Assembly: GCA_022825185.1 (NCBI GenBank)
Contig: JAJDYK010000101.1
Location: forward strand, 1-39,689
DNA: 39,689 bases
Direction of reading: 5' to 3'
From: Candidatus Latescibacterota bacterium
GTDB lineage: Bacteria; Latescibacterota; UBA2968; UBA8231
Part shown: in pieces, positions 31,930-39,689 of the stretch
How the letters are laid out: each line of letters begins with the position of its first letter
How positions within the stretch are numbered: position 1 is the stretch's first letter
The notes under the pieces: generated by a model
Databases searched by the model: none
What the model was told of the DNA's origin: nothing
The model's input: only the letters and a program-made list of their open reading frames with translations
Translations under genes and position numbers: made by a program

Positions 31930-33102
31930 TCAGCCTGAGAACGGCGCGATTGCTTTACTGCGCAGATAATCGACGTTCATCTCAATTCCCAAGCCGGGAC
32001 GGTTGGACAGATGTAGGCAGCCGTCTCTGACATCCAACGGATGGTCGATCAGCACATCATAAGCGTTGAGCTTGGCGCGACTGGTCTCTAATTTGTAGAA
32101 ATTTGGAACTGTCATCATCGTATGCGCCCCAGCCAGCACATTGATGGGACCGCTTGCATCGTGTGGCGATATCGGCACGTAGTACGCCTCCGCCTGCGTC
32201 GCAATTTTCTTCAACTCTGAAATACCACCCGCCCACGTCACATCTGGCATGATATAGTCCGCGAGTTCATTTTCAAGGACTGGCACGAACTCATAGCGGG
32301 TCTGGAGCCGCTCACCGACGCAGATTGGCACGCTGACGTTCTGTCTGACCTGCTTCAATGCGTGGTAGCTTTCAACGGGAACCGGCTCTTCAAACCATCC
32401 GATGTTGTAAGGTTCCAACCTTTTCGCGAGCCGAATCGCTGTTGCTACATCAAACCGACCGTGACAGTCGATGAGAATTTGAATGTCAGGTCCGACCGCT
32501 TCTCGAATTGCAGCGATCACATTTGCGCCCTGTTCCTCTCCTGCGGCATCCATCTGCCCACTCAAATAGCCGTTGGCTTCTTCCGGATGGTGAGGGAACG
32601 GATCGGTTTTCAACGCGGTATGACCTGTTTCTGCAATCGCTTTGCAATGCGCTGCCGCGCTCTCTGGATCGTTCCCACCCCCTGGATGTGTGTAAAGAGA
32701 TATCGAGTCCCGAACGGGTCCCCCGCCAACCAGTTCATAGATTGGCAATCCCAACTGCTTACCGCGAATATCCCACAACGCGATATCAATAGCACTGACG
32801 ATATTTGAGGTGGCACCCCGTGTCCCCATGTAGGTGAACGCTCGGAAAACCTTGTTCCATATCGTCTCAATGCGCGTTGCGTCATCGCCTTCAATTAGAC
32901 TGCTGGTTTGTGCAAGCATGGCACAGACTGCTCTATTTGCTACTGGGCTGGTGCCGGTAATTTCGCCCCACCCTGTGATCCCTTCGTCTGTTGAGACTTG
33001 AACGAAGACATACTCTCGTTCTCTGTCGGGGCGGTCACCGGCGGTATCTAGGTAAGGCGCTGGTGATTTAACGAGCCACGGTGTAACTCCAATTATCTTC
33101 AT
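31930..33102 (-). CDS. Mandelate racemase/muconate-lactonizing-type enolase superfamily protein, sugar-acid dehydratase-like
   Basis: 390 residues; GGAG six bases upstream supports the ATG. Metal ligands are Asp212 (LIDCHGRFD), Glu238 (WFEEPV) and Glu264 (CVGERL). His214, two residues after the first ligand, is characteristic of acid-sugar dehydratases. Lys165 (KTDPF) and the Asp287...His314 pair (ISPHD) complete the active site. Family knowledge: Mg-dependent abstraction of the alpha proton of an aldonic acid and loss of water to give a 2-keto-3-deoxy acid; galactonate, gluconate or mannonate are all possible. The gene looks AT-richer than its neighbours and has no catabolic partner genes. 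It is flanked by a 51-bp direct repeat, all consistent with acquisition as a single-gene cassette (inference). Confidence 0.88.
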   Translation of the reverse strand: MKIIGVTPWLVKSPAPYLDTAGDRPDREREYVFVQVSTDEGITGWGEITGTSPVANRAVCAMLAQTSSLIEGDDATRIETIWNKVFRAFTYMGTRGATSNIVSAIDIALWDIRGKQLGLPIYELVGGGPVRDSISLYTHPGGGNDPESAAAHCKAIAETGHTALKTDPFPHHPEEANGYLSGQMDAAGEEQGANVIAAIREAVGPDIQILIDCHGRFDVATAIRLAKRLEPYNIGWFEEPVPVESYHALKQVRQNVSVPICVGERLQTRYEFVPVLENELADYIMPDVTWAGGISELKKIATQAEAYYVPISPHDASGPINVLAGAHTMMTVPNFYKLETSRAKLNAYDVLIDHPLDVRDGCLHLSNRPGLGIEMNVDYLRSKAIAPFSG

Positions 33103-33147
33103 CTTTAACTCCTATTGGTTCGGGTAAGAAGAAGCTACAAACCCTCC

Positions 33148-33168
33148 GCGAATTAACGCGAATCTACG
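33148..33168. repeat. Short 10-bp-period repeat GCGAAT(T/C)(A/T)AC upstream of the dehydratase gene
   Basis: Two 10-bp units (GCGAATTAAC, GCGAATCTAC) followed by GC lie in the 102-bp spacer between the right repeat copy and the dehydratase start. On the minus strand this reads GCGTAGATTCGCGTTAATTC. I have seen similar strings as dispersed intergenic repeats in other uncultured bacteria, from memory and unverified. Confidence 0.5.
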
Positions 33169-33204
33169 CAAAAAAAACAAAGCCTAAAGATGGGCAACTC
33201 GCGA

Positions 33205-33255
33205 ATGCAGTGAAGCGGGCGTCAGTACGCCAGCCCGATCAGACGCACGGCATCG
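33205..33255 (-). repeat. Right copy of 51-bp near-direct repeat flanking the dehydratase gene
   Basis: Same orientation as 31857-31907, five mismatches in 51. This copy contains the genuine last eleven codons of the FlgD-Ig gene 33222-35570 (counting the stop) and 17 bp of its 3' flank. It is therefore probably the parental site. Confidence 0.9.
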
Positions 33256-35570
33256 TCCTCGCCAGTCTGAGCGCCCAGATCAATGCGGCAGAGGTAGATT
33301 CCCGGCGGCACGACCGCGCCCTGTATATCAACTCCATTCCACAGATAAGACAGTAAACTGCCCGTCGATGACGGACTCAGCCGCGCCACTTGGTGCCCGC
33401 TCAGGTCGAAGATTTCCACTTGCGGTGCGGGCGCGGCGACCTTCAAGACGGCAAAGCGGATCGCGACCTGGTCGTTGATTCCGTCGCCATTGGGGGTGAA
33501 GATCGGTGGATCTATCGAGAGGTCGTCGATGAGCCAGCGGCTGCCAGTCAGTTCGGGCAAGAGCACGATATTGGCGCGGCGAGACATGGCCTCCACCGAT
33601 TGCCACAGACCCGGTCGCTCGTTGGTGCCGAGGTCGAGGGCGAAGAGGGCGGCGTTTTGCAGGACGCGGGTAGTAAAGCGGACTTCGAGCGAGTCCGCGG
33701 CGATCACCTCTGGCAGGGCGATGAAGAGCGAGTCGCCCCGCGCTTCCACCGCCACGGGATCGATAGGGGTTGCTCCCGCGCTCACCTCCACGCCAGCCTC
33801 GAGGTAAACCGGCCCAGGCAGGGTAAAGCGCAAGAGGTCGAAGCCGCTGTCCGCGGGCAACGCGCGCGTCGCCAAGGCGTAGGTGAAGCGGGTGGCCTCG
33901 TTAGGGAGCGCCTCGCGCGGCTCGATGCGGCCCAAGGCCTCCTGCACCAAAGCCTCCTCAAACTCGATCGCTAGCGAGTGGACCGTCGGCGCAAACTCGG
34001 GGTCGTCGCTAGCGAAGATCAGTTCCAATTGCACAAAGCGGCGCGGACTCTCCGACTTGAAGGGATCACCCGAGGACTGGTACTCGGTGCTCCACGCGCT
34101 CCAGTCCTCGCCCACCACCAAGACGGTATCGATGGGGCCTTTGAGAACCTTGGGCAGACTATTGTATTTTTCCTCGGTGACCTCGTCCCCCTTCTTGTCG
34201 TAGAAGGTGTATTGCTCGCTGAGCGCGTTGCCCGAGCGCGAGCGCAATTGGATGCGGGTGTCCGCGGGCAGTTCGGCGTCCCAGGATAGTGCGTTGATGA
34301 CCTTGGGACGGCCGTCGGCAGCACCCAGATCGATAAAGTCGGATCGCAGCACGACCTCGGCGGGATAGCCGGGTGAGAAGACCATGAACTCCCCCCACTT
34401 GGCCTGGCCCCAGCCGCTGTCGGTGACGCCGTGCCAGAACAAATAGCGCATTTTGCGCGGTCTGAAGAGATAGCGGATATAGAGCAGGCGGTCGGAGCCG
34501 GGATTGAGGTGGGTGAGCAGCTCGGCGTAGTCGAAGGGCTCTGCTACCGGCAGGCCGCTGACTAAGGCGCGAGTGCCGTCCGAAAAGAGGATGGTGTGGC
34601 CGGGACCAGTGCCGCCGACGCCAAAGCCGAGGGTGCCCTCCTGCTGGCGCATCGAATAGATGAACATCTCATCGACGAAAAACACCGCGCCCAAATCGAC
34701 TCCGAACCACACGCCGTTTTCCTTCCAACCCAGTTCGCCAACGCCTGAGGAAATGGAGTTGTTGGTGTTGAGATTGGCGTCGAACAGGTTGGCGGTGGCC
34801 GTGGCGCGGTCCCCGTCGGTGAAGGAGCCGCGCCGATCAGTGCCGATGGCGATATTGTCACCGATGCCGATGACCTCGATCTCGGCGAGGGCCCCATCCG
34901 CGCTCTGTTCCTCGGCCATGATACTGACGTACTGAATGAGCTGGTAGTGGTCGCGGCGATCCGGCTCTACCCGCAGGCCGGCGTCGATCACCAAGGTGCT
35001 GTCGTTGCCGGGAAATCCGAGAGGTATGGCGATGGAGGTCGCCTCATTAGGTCGGGTGGTGCGATAGACCGAGCGGAAAAGAAAGACATCTTGGGTGGCG
35101 ACGATGCGCACGCCGGTATTGACCAGAACGGTAAACTGCCTGAGGGGACGGGCCCCTTCTCGATCGAGAAAAATCAGGCGGATTTCGCGAGCGAGGACGG
35201 CGCGCCCTAGGTCGATGGTGATAAACCAGTCTTCGGGTGCGGCACCGGGGTCGGGCTGCCAGAAGGTCTCGGGATCGCCGTCGATAGCCAGCGTGGCCGT
35301 CTCCGGGCTGGACCCCACTTCCCAGATGCCACCGAAAACCGAGTCGCCGCGCCCTTTGGTCTCGTGCGCGAACAGGTGGGCGTCCTGCACCGCGTTGATA
35401 TCCTTGCGGAATTTGACCAGTTGTAATTGTCCTTCGCTCCCGACCTGCGTTAGGCCGAAGGGCTTTTCCCAGGTCGCCCATTCTGCGGCGCTGTCGAAGA
35501 CCAGTTGGTCGGCGCAGACCGGGACCGCGCACAGCAGTAAGGCGCAGAGGTGCTTGCTCAACATAGCCAT
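33222..35570 (-). CDS. Secreted discoidin-like / FlgD-Ig C-terminal protein, paralog 4
   Basis: 782 residues. AAGGGG lies just before the ATG at 35570; an ATG two codons later is equally well placed. The signal peptide ends near residue 20 (LCALLLCAVPVCAD). A first galactose-binding-like domain carries TLAIDGDPETFWQPDPG and WFITIDLGRAV. A second discoidin-like segment (~230-375) has FTDGDRATATANLFDAN and VWFGVDLGAVFFVDEM. The core shows LRSRSGNALSEQYTFY, WSAWSTEYQ and SPRRFVQLEL. The FlgD-Ig domain begins at FTPNGDGIND (~689), contains IFDLSGHQVARL, LWNGVDIQGA and VPPGIYLCRI, and ends RLIGLAY. Its 3' end is duplicated at 31857-31907. It starts 6 bp after the preceding family member stops, so paralogs 4 and 5 form a two-gene operon. 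Confidence 0.86.
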   Translation of the reverse strand: MAMLSKHLCALLLCAVPVCADQLVFDSAAEWATWEKPFGLTQVGSEGQLQLVKFRKDINAVQDAHLFAHETKGRGDSVFGGIWEVGSSPETATLAIDGDPETFWQPDPGAAPEDWFITIDLGRAVLAREIRLIFLDREGARPLRQFTVLVNTGVRIVATQDVFLFRSVYRTTRPNEATSIAIPLGFPGNDSTLVIDAGLRVEPDRRDHYQLIQYVSIMAEEQSADGALAEIEVIGIGDNIAIGTDRRGSFTDGDRATATANLFDANLNTNNSISSGVGELGWKENGVWFGVDLGAVFFVDEMFIYSMRQQEGTLGFGVGGTGPGHTILFSDGTRALVSGLPVAEPFDYAELLTHLNPGSDRLLYIRYLFRPRKMRYLFWHGVTDSGWGQAKWGEFMVFSPGYPAEVVLRSDFIDLGAADGRPKVINALSWDAELPADTRIQLRSRSGNALSEQYTFYDKKGDEVTEEKYNSLPKVLKGPIDTVLVVGEDWSAWSTEYQSSGDPFKSESPRRFVQLELIFASDDPEFAPTVHSLAIEFEEALVQEALGRIEPREALPNEATRFTYALATRALPADSGFDLLRFTLPGPVYLEAGVEVSAGATPIDPVAVEARGDSLFIALPEVIAADSLEVRFTTRVLQNAALFALDLGTNERPGLWQSVEAMSRRANIVLLPELTGSRWLIDDLSIDPPIFTPNGDGINDQVAIRFAVLKVAAPAPQVEIFDLSGHQVARLSPSSTGSLLSYLWNGVDIQGAVVPPGIYLCRIDLGAQTGEDDAVRLIGLAY

Positions 35571-35576
35571 TACCCC

Positions 35577-37628
35577 TTAGTAGGCGATACCCAAAGGGAG
35601 GATCTGGGCCGAGGTGGCAAATTCGGCATTGGGGGCGACACTCAGGAGATAGACGCCGGGCGGTAACAATTCGCCGCGCTCGTCGCGTCCGTCCCATTCG
35701 GTTTCCTGTGGGCCAGCGGCCTGCCGCCCGGCGTCAATGCGGGCCAATCTGCGTCCGTCGAGGGCGTAGATCTCCAGCGCAACTGGCACCAACTCGGGCA
35801 GGCGAAAAAGCGTGTAGCGGATCTGCAGGCGATCGTGGACGCCGTCGCCGTTGGGGGTCAGCACCGGGGTCGAGACGCTCAGTTCCTGGACCGCGCTCGG
35901 GGTAGAATCCGCCACCCCCAGCACGTGCAGGCTATTGGTCGATAGCGCTTGGCTGGCGTCGCCACCGATGACCGGCTGTGGCAAAACCTCGCGCTCACTG
36001 TCGGAGACCTCGCCGGTGAACGTGGTGGCAAAGGAGAATAGCGCGGTTGAGAAGAACAGGCGCAGCGGCGGGTTGTCAGCGCGGGTGATGCGGGCGGGCA
36101 GGTGGACGAGCAGGCCGTCTGCCGACTCGATAACCTCGGCGGGTGAGACCATTGCGAGCGGTTCGCCCATCTCCAAGCCAGCGAAGCGAGTGCGGCTGCC
36201 CGTGCGGATGCGCAGCGCGTCGAAGCCCGGGGCATCGACCTGCGAAAAATCGGCCCGCAGGTCGTAAACGAAGTCAGTCTCCTGCCCCAAGGAGACCTCA
36301 GTGAAACCGCGTGCCGGTTGCGGGTCAGAGCGCAGGGCGACCTCGCCGACAATGTCGCCAGCCAAAAGCGGAGCGGTCTCGATCCACAGCGAGTCGAGGC
36401 GGATGAAATCGTCGAAGGACCGGCTTTCGAGCGCAATCCGCAATTGCAAATAAGAACCGCTGCGCAGGTTGAGCGGCAAGCCCGATTCGGTGAAGGGCAC
36501 CGACCAGAAAGTCCAGTTCTCGTCGTCGTACCCGATGGAGGCGCGCAGACCGGGGCGCGGCTCTAGGGTGACGATAGGTGACTCGAGGTTGGGACGAAAC
36601 TGGCGGGTGCGCAGTTGGTCTTCGTAGCGCTCGCGCGAGACGACGCGTTCAAAACCCGTCGCCATGTACTCGTGATAGACGGCGGGATCCCCGTCGCGAC
36701 CGGTGCGAACCTCGATCTTGACTCCGACCGCTGCGTCGGGCGTCTCCACGGGCGCTCCGCCGACCATGCGCAAGGACGTGGTCCGCCAGAACAGCCGCCC
36801 GAAGTTCACCGATTGGCCGAGGTCGGTGATGCTGGTTTTGTAGATGGCCTTGCGGGGCACGCCCTCGGCGAAGAGCTCAAACTCGGCAATGGTGCCGGGT
36901 GGAGCGTCCCGATATTGGCCGCGGACGAAGGAGGCGAGAAAATCCTCGTCGAGGACCGAGACCTGCCGCCGATAGCGCACGAAGCGCACGTAGCGGCGGG
37001 GGAAGGGGATCGCGACGCGCGGTTCGAAATTCTCATCGACATCGGCGATGATATGCGAGAGAGGCTCCAGCGTGCCTTCGACGACGGGCCGCTCGGATTC
37101 GCTGGCGACGGACACGTCGTAGCCGGGAATTGCGTCGGTCTTGAGGGGCGTGCCGTCGGAGCGGAAGCCCTGGCTGGGGGTGGTAAAGCCAAAGGAGACG
37201 GCTGGCACGGCAACGGCCAGATCCATGGTATAGACCTCGCGTTCAAGCGGCACGGCGCGGGGCGGGTAATAGGTGGCGTCGTCGCCGTCGATAAGCAGGC
37301 TACCGCTGGGGGCAGCTAGGCCGTCGCTCCACTTCCAAGTGCGCGGGGTCTCACCATCGACATAGCCGAGGACGATATCGCTGGGGTCGCGCCAGAAAAC
37401 CCAGTTGTCGAGGTGGGAAAAAACCGTTTTTTCAGGCGTCAGGTAGATGGGCTGGATGGAGCCGGGCGCACTGGCGAAGTCGATGAACAGACGCGTGGTG
37501 TCGCTTTCGCTCCACGACAGGCCAGCGCCGCCCAGCTTCCACGCCGAAATCTGGGCGGGGGCCGGCTGCGCCATCAGCACCAGCGCGAATAACAATACGC
37601 GGCCGAATGAGGACTGCTTCAGAGCCAT
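35577..37628 (-). CDS. Secreted FlgD-Ig C-terminal protein, paralog 5
   Basis: 683 residues; GGAG seven bases upstream fixes the ATG. The signal peptide ends near residue 25 (FALVLMAQPAPAQ). The front domain has SLLIDGDDATYYPPR and YTMDLAVAVPAVSFGF, a diverged galactose-binding-like fold. The core has VRTGRDGDPAVYHEY, WTFWSVPFTE and GSYLQLRIALES, the last lacking the SPRR start of its relatives. The FlgD-Ig domain begins at LTPNGDGVHD (~589, Asn-to-His change in the motif), contains IYALDGRRLARI, EWDGRDERGE and LPPGVYLLSV, and ends LPLGIAY. It is the first gene of the pair with paralog 4. The upstream spacer to yejF holds two palindromes, so it is probably transcribed from its own promoter. 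Confidence 0.85.
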   Translation of the reverse strand: MALKQSSFGRVLLFALVLMAQPAPAQISAWKLGGAGLSWSESDTTRLFIDFASAPGSIQPIYLTPEKTVFSHLDNWVFWRDPSDIVLGYVDGETPRTWKWSDGLAAPSGSLLIDGDDATYYPPRAVPLEREVYTMDLAVAVPAVSFGFTTPSQGFRSDGTPLKTDAIPGYDVSVASESERPVVEGTLEPLSHIIADVDENFEPRVAIPFPRRYVRFVRYRRQVSVLDEDFLASFVRGQYRDAPPGTIAEFELFAEGVPRKAIYKTSITDLGQSVNFGRLFWRTTSLRMVGGAPVETPDAAVGVKIEVRTGRDGDPAVYHEYMATGFERVVSRERYEDQLRTRQFRPNLESPIVTLEPRPGLRASIGYDDENWTFWSVPFTESGLPLNLRSGSYLQLRIALESRSFDDFIRLDSLWIETAPLLAGDIVGEVALRSDPQPARGFTEVSLGQETDFVYDLRADFSQVDAPGFDALRIRTGSRTRFAGLEMGEPLAMVSPAEVIESADGLLVHLPARITRADNPPLRLFFSTALFSFATTFTGEVSDSEREVLPQPVIGGDASQALSTNSLHVLGVADSTPSAVQELSVSTPVLTPNGDGVHDRLQIRYTLFRLPELVPVALEIYALDGRRLARIDAGRQAAGPQETEWDGRDERGELLPPGVYLLSVAPNAEFATSAQILPLGIAY

Positions 37629-37716
37629 CTATTGCTCCTTCAATACGCATAATAAATAGTAACTGATGTTACGCAGCTATGGTTATCTGCGGTTTCCTAC
37701 CGTCCTGCCCGGTGTT

Positions 37717-37736
37717 ATTCCCGCGCAAGCGGGAAT
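37717..37736. repeat. Palindromic element, ATTCCCGC/GCGGGAAT hairpin
   Basis: Perfect 8-bp arms (37717-37724, 37729-37736) around a GCAA loop. This core is the same type as a very widespread intergenic palindrome found in many Gram-negative genomes. It lies 80 bp upstream of the FlgD-Ig gene start. Confidence 0.75.
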
Positions 37737-37774
37737 CCAGTCTTGTACGCGATGCGGATTTGGCGCGACACCCT

Positions 37775-37803
37775 GTAGGGGGCGGTTTCAAACCGCTCCC
37801 TAC
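37775..37803. repeat. Palindromic element GTAGGG-GCGGTTT overlapping the yejF stop
   Basis: Left arm 37775-37787 pairs with 37791-37803 (12 of 13 positions) around a three-base loop. The yejF stop codon (TAG, 37802-37800) is inside the right arm. On the minus strand it lies at the end of the yejEF transcript without a T-tract, so it may stabilise the 3' end or be a dispersed repeat rather than a classical terminator. Confidence 0.75.
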
Positions 37804-39419
37804 CCGTCCTCTCCGTCCTCTATCGCCTCAATATCAAAAGCCGCCGCGATCAACGCCCGCGTGTAGGGCTCTTGTGGCGCAGCGAAAATCTGCTGCGCTG
37901 GTCCCTGCTCAACGACCAACCCCTCCTTCATCACAATCAGCTCGCTCGCCAAGGCGCGGACTACCTTCAAATCGTGACTGATGAACAAATAGGCCAGGCC
38001 GTGGCGCTCTTGTAGTTGCAGCAGCAGTTCGACGATTTGGGCCTGCACTGTTTTGTCCAACGCACTGGTCGGCTCGTCGAGAACCACGAAGCGCGGCTTG
38101 AGGGCCATGGCGCGGGCGATGGCGATGCGCTGGCGTTGGCCGCCGGAGAACTCGTGCGGGTAGCGGTCCATGGTCAACGGGTCCAGGTTGACTTCGGCCA
38201 TAGCGTCGGCTACTAGCTGCCGACGCTGGTGGTAGTCGCCGCCGATTGCGTGAATCAGCAGGCCCTCCTCGATAATCTGAAAAGCCGAGAGGCGGGGGCT
38301 TAGCGAGGCGAAGGGATCCTGGAAGACGATCTGCATCTGCCGGCGCAGCGGGCGGATCTGCTTTTGCTGCCAGCCCTCGATGTCGCGGTTGTCGAATTCG
38401 ATGGGGCCTTCGCTGGCCACCAGACGCAAGAGTGCTTGGCCCAAGGTGGTCTTGCCCGAACCGGATTCGCCGACGATGCCGACAGTCTGCCCCGCGCGGA
38501 TCCTGAGCGAAATTCCATCGACTGCTTTTACATGGCCCACAGTGCGGCGCAGCAGACCGCGCTTGATGGGAAAGTGGACCTTGAGGTTGTGGGTGTGGAT
38601 GACTTCGGGCGCAGACTCGTCGATCGGAGCCGGTTCGCCCTGGGGCTCGGAGGCTAGGAGCGTGCGGGTATAGGGGTGTTGCGGAGCGGTGAAGAGAGAC
38701 TCGGCGGCATTGTGTTCGACGATCTCGCCGTCGCTCATCACATAGACGCGATCAGCCATATGGCGGACAATGCCCAAATCGTGGGTGATTAGCAGAATCG
38801 CCATGCCCAACCGGGCCTGCAAGTCCTTGAGCAGCGCGAGAATCTGCGCCTGTATGGTCACATCGAGCGCCGTAGTCGGCTCGTCGGCAATGAGCAGATC
38901 GGGTTCGTTGGCCAAGGCCATGGCGATCATCACCCGCTGGCGCTGACCGCCCGAAAGCTGGTGTGGCCAAGCGTCTAAGCGCTCCTCGACATCGGGGAGG
39001 CCGACCAACCCTAAAAGCTCCATAGCCCGGTCGCGCGCCTCCACGCGGCTCAGGCCCCGATGCAGAATCAGCGTTTCGCACAGTTGCTTTTCGATGGAGT
39101 GCAGCGGGTTGAGCGAGGTCATCGGCTCTTGGAAAACCATCGCCACGCGGTTGCCGCGCAATTCCTGCAACCGCGCCGACTCAGCGCCCAACAACTCTTC
39201 ACCGTCGAAGCAGACGCTGCCGTGGGGGTGACTGGCGCGCGGGTAGGGCAACAGTTGCAGCACCGAGAGCGCGGTCACCGACTTGCCCGAGCCGGATTCG
39301 CCGACCAGCGCCACAGTCTCGCCGCGTTCGATGTGCAGCGAAGCACTGCGCACGGCCTCGACATCTTCTCCCTCCACGTGAAAGCGCACGCCCAAGTCTT
39401 CGATGGTCAGCAGGCTCAT
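37800..39419 (-). CDS. yejF: Peptide ABC importer, fused double ATP-binding protein (YejF-type)
   Basis: 539 residues with two complete ABC domains. Domain 1: Walker A GESGSGKS (40-47), Q-loop QEP, signature LSGGQ (155-159), Walker B LLIADE (175-180), switch His in ITHDLG. Domain 2: Walker A GESGSGKT (317-324), signature FSGGQ, Walker B VVLDEP, ISHDL. Each half ends with the oligopeptide-type C-terminal extension ([24 protein letters not shown]). The single-chain DppD-DppF arrangement and the adjoining permease identify YejF. Family knowledge: powers import of oligopeptides and related compounds by YejABEF. The ATG overlaps the yejE stop as ATGA, indicating translational coupling. The stop lies inside a palindromic repeat. 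Confidence 0.93.
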   Translation of the reverse strand: MSLLTIEDLGVRFHVEGEDVEAVRSASLHIERGETVALVGESGSGKSVTALSVLQLLPYPRASHPHGSVCFDGEELLGAESARLQELRGNRVAMVFQEPMTSLNPLHSIEKQLCETLILHRGLSRVEARDRAMELLGLVGLPDVEERLDAWPHQLSGGQRQRVMIAMALANEPDLLIADEPTTALDVTIQAQILALLKDLQARLGMAILLITHDLGIVRHMADRVYVMSDGEIVEHNAAESLFTAPQHPYTRTLLASEPQGEPAPIDESAPEVIHTHNLKVHFPIKRGLLRRTVGHVKAVDGISLRIRAGQTVGIVGESGSGKTTLGQALLRLVASEGPIEFDNRDIEGWQQKQIRPLRRQMQIVFQDPFASLSPRLSAFQIIEEGLLIHAIGGDYHQRRQLVADAMAEVNLDPLTMDRYPHEFSGGQRQRIAIARAMALKPRFVVLDEPTSALDKTVQAQIVELLLQLQERHGLAYLFISHDLKVVRALASELIVMKEGLVVEQGPAQQIFAAPQEPYTRALIAAAFDIEAIEDGEDG

Positions 39420-39689
39420 GCACCGTCCTCCCCGGCGTAGGTCTTGCGCGGATCAAACGCGTCGCGCACCGCCTCGCCGATAAAGACCAACAGCGACAGC
39501 ATCACCGCCAGCGCTAAAAAAGCCGTAAAGCCCAGCCACGGCGCCTGGAGGTTGCGCTTGCCTTGGTTGAGCAGTTCGCCCAGCGACGGCGAGCCGGGCG
39601 GCAGGCCAAAGCCGAGGAAGTCGAGCGAGGTCAGCACCGCCACCGAGCCGGTGAGCACAAAGGGCAAAAAGGTCAGGGTCGAGACCATG
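39416..39689 (-). CDS. yejE: Peptide ABC importer permease YejE, C-terminal part (cut by window end)
   Basis: The last 90 residues of a binding-protein-dependent transport permease. LTSLDFLGFGLPPGSPSLGE is the EAA-loop region that contacts the ATPase, followed by NLQAPWLGFTAF and a final helix ending with IGEAVRDAFDPRKTY. These segments are highly typical of YejE. The methionine at 39688 is internal; the real start lies beyond the window. Overlaps yejF by four bases (ATGA). Confidence 0.92.
   Translation of the reverse strand, partial: MVSTLTFLPFVLTGSVAVLTSLDFLGFGLPPGSPSLGELLNQGKRNLQAPWLGFTAFLALAVMLSLLVFIGEAVRDAFDPRKTYAGEDGA

Noticed and set aside
31930..33102. Transposon or integron cassette carrying the dehydratase
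   Set aside because: No transposase, integrase, terminal inverted repeat or attC-like structure is present; only the direct repeats are supported.
9672..37628. Full type IX secretion system
   Set aside because: The TPNGDGxND C-termini recall type-B sorting domains, but no SprA-, PorU-, PorV-, GldK/L/M/N-like protein is visible, so the system is not claimed.

Overview
The window looks like chromosome of an uncultured Gram-negative bacterium. Nearly every large protein has a Sec or lipoprotein signal, and two large outer-membrane-type proteins are present. Five proteins end in a 'TPNGDGxND' FlgD-like Ig domain, a module common in the FCB superphylum. Together with FG-GAP/ASPIC-UnbV proteins, a DUF6785-like membrane protein, an M28 peptidase, a 2OG-Fe(II) oxygenase and a sugar-acid dehydratase, this suggests Latescibacterota or a relative such as Poribacteria. 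That placement is inferred from gene content only; no rRNA or tRNA is visible.

Layout: (1) 2-3501 (+): a fused MFS/spermidine-synthase-like protein cut by the window start, then a polytopic DUF6785-like protein. (2) 11594-3518 (-), module A: discoidin/FlgD-Ig protein, two-parvulin SurA-like chaperone, receptor-L-domain lipoprotein, GT39-like membrane glycosyltransferase, FG-GAP/UnbV protein. (3) 12620-11700 (-): a stand-alone exported CBM9/DOMON-like protein with TTG start, consensus Shine-Dalgarno and a strong terminator that separates it from module A. (4) 23861-12723 (-), module B: FG-GAP/UnbV, 24-residue-repeat L-domain protein, FlgD-Ig protein, then two tandem paralogous outer-membrane-type proteins. 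(5) 23952-25478 (+): TPR lipoprotein, converging on a third FlgD-Ig protein (28063-25475, -). (6) 28207-29574 (+) M28 peptidase converging on a 2OG oxygenase (-). (7) 31706-30555 (-): internalin-like LRR lipoprotein; 33102-31930 (-): enolase-superfamily dehydratase lying between two 51-bp near-direct repeats. (8) 37628-33222 (-): two adjacent FlgD-Ig proteins. (9) 39689-37800 (-): yejE (partial) and yejF of a peptide ABC importer.

The most interesting content is modules A to D (D = the pair in region 8). Five paralogous secreted proteins share one architecture: a galactose-binding-like front, a conserved 'RTRSGD...WxxW' core and a C-terminal FlgD-Ig domain whose last residue is always Tyr. 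Their neighbours are a periplasmic chaperone, two unusual outer-membrane proteins with EF-hand-like loops, two Ca-loop FG-GAP proteins and two regular-repeat solenoid proteins. I infer an envelope assembly or surface-display system in which the FlgD-Ig proteins are the exported cargo. No canonical type IX secretion component is visible, so the export route is unknown.

The second notable signal is the dehydratase gene. It is bracketed by direct repeats that each carry the same FlgD-Ig gene 3' end, so one side holds a remnant of a sixth paralog.
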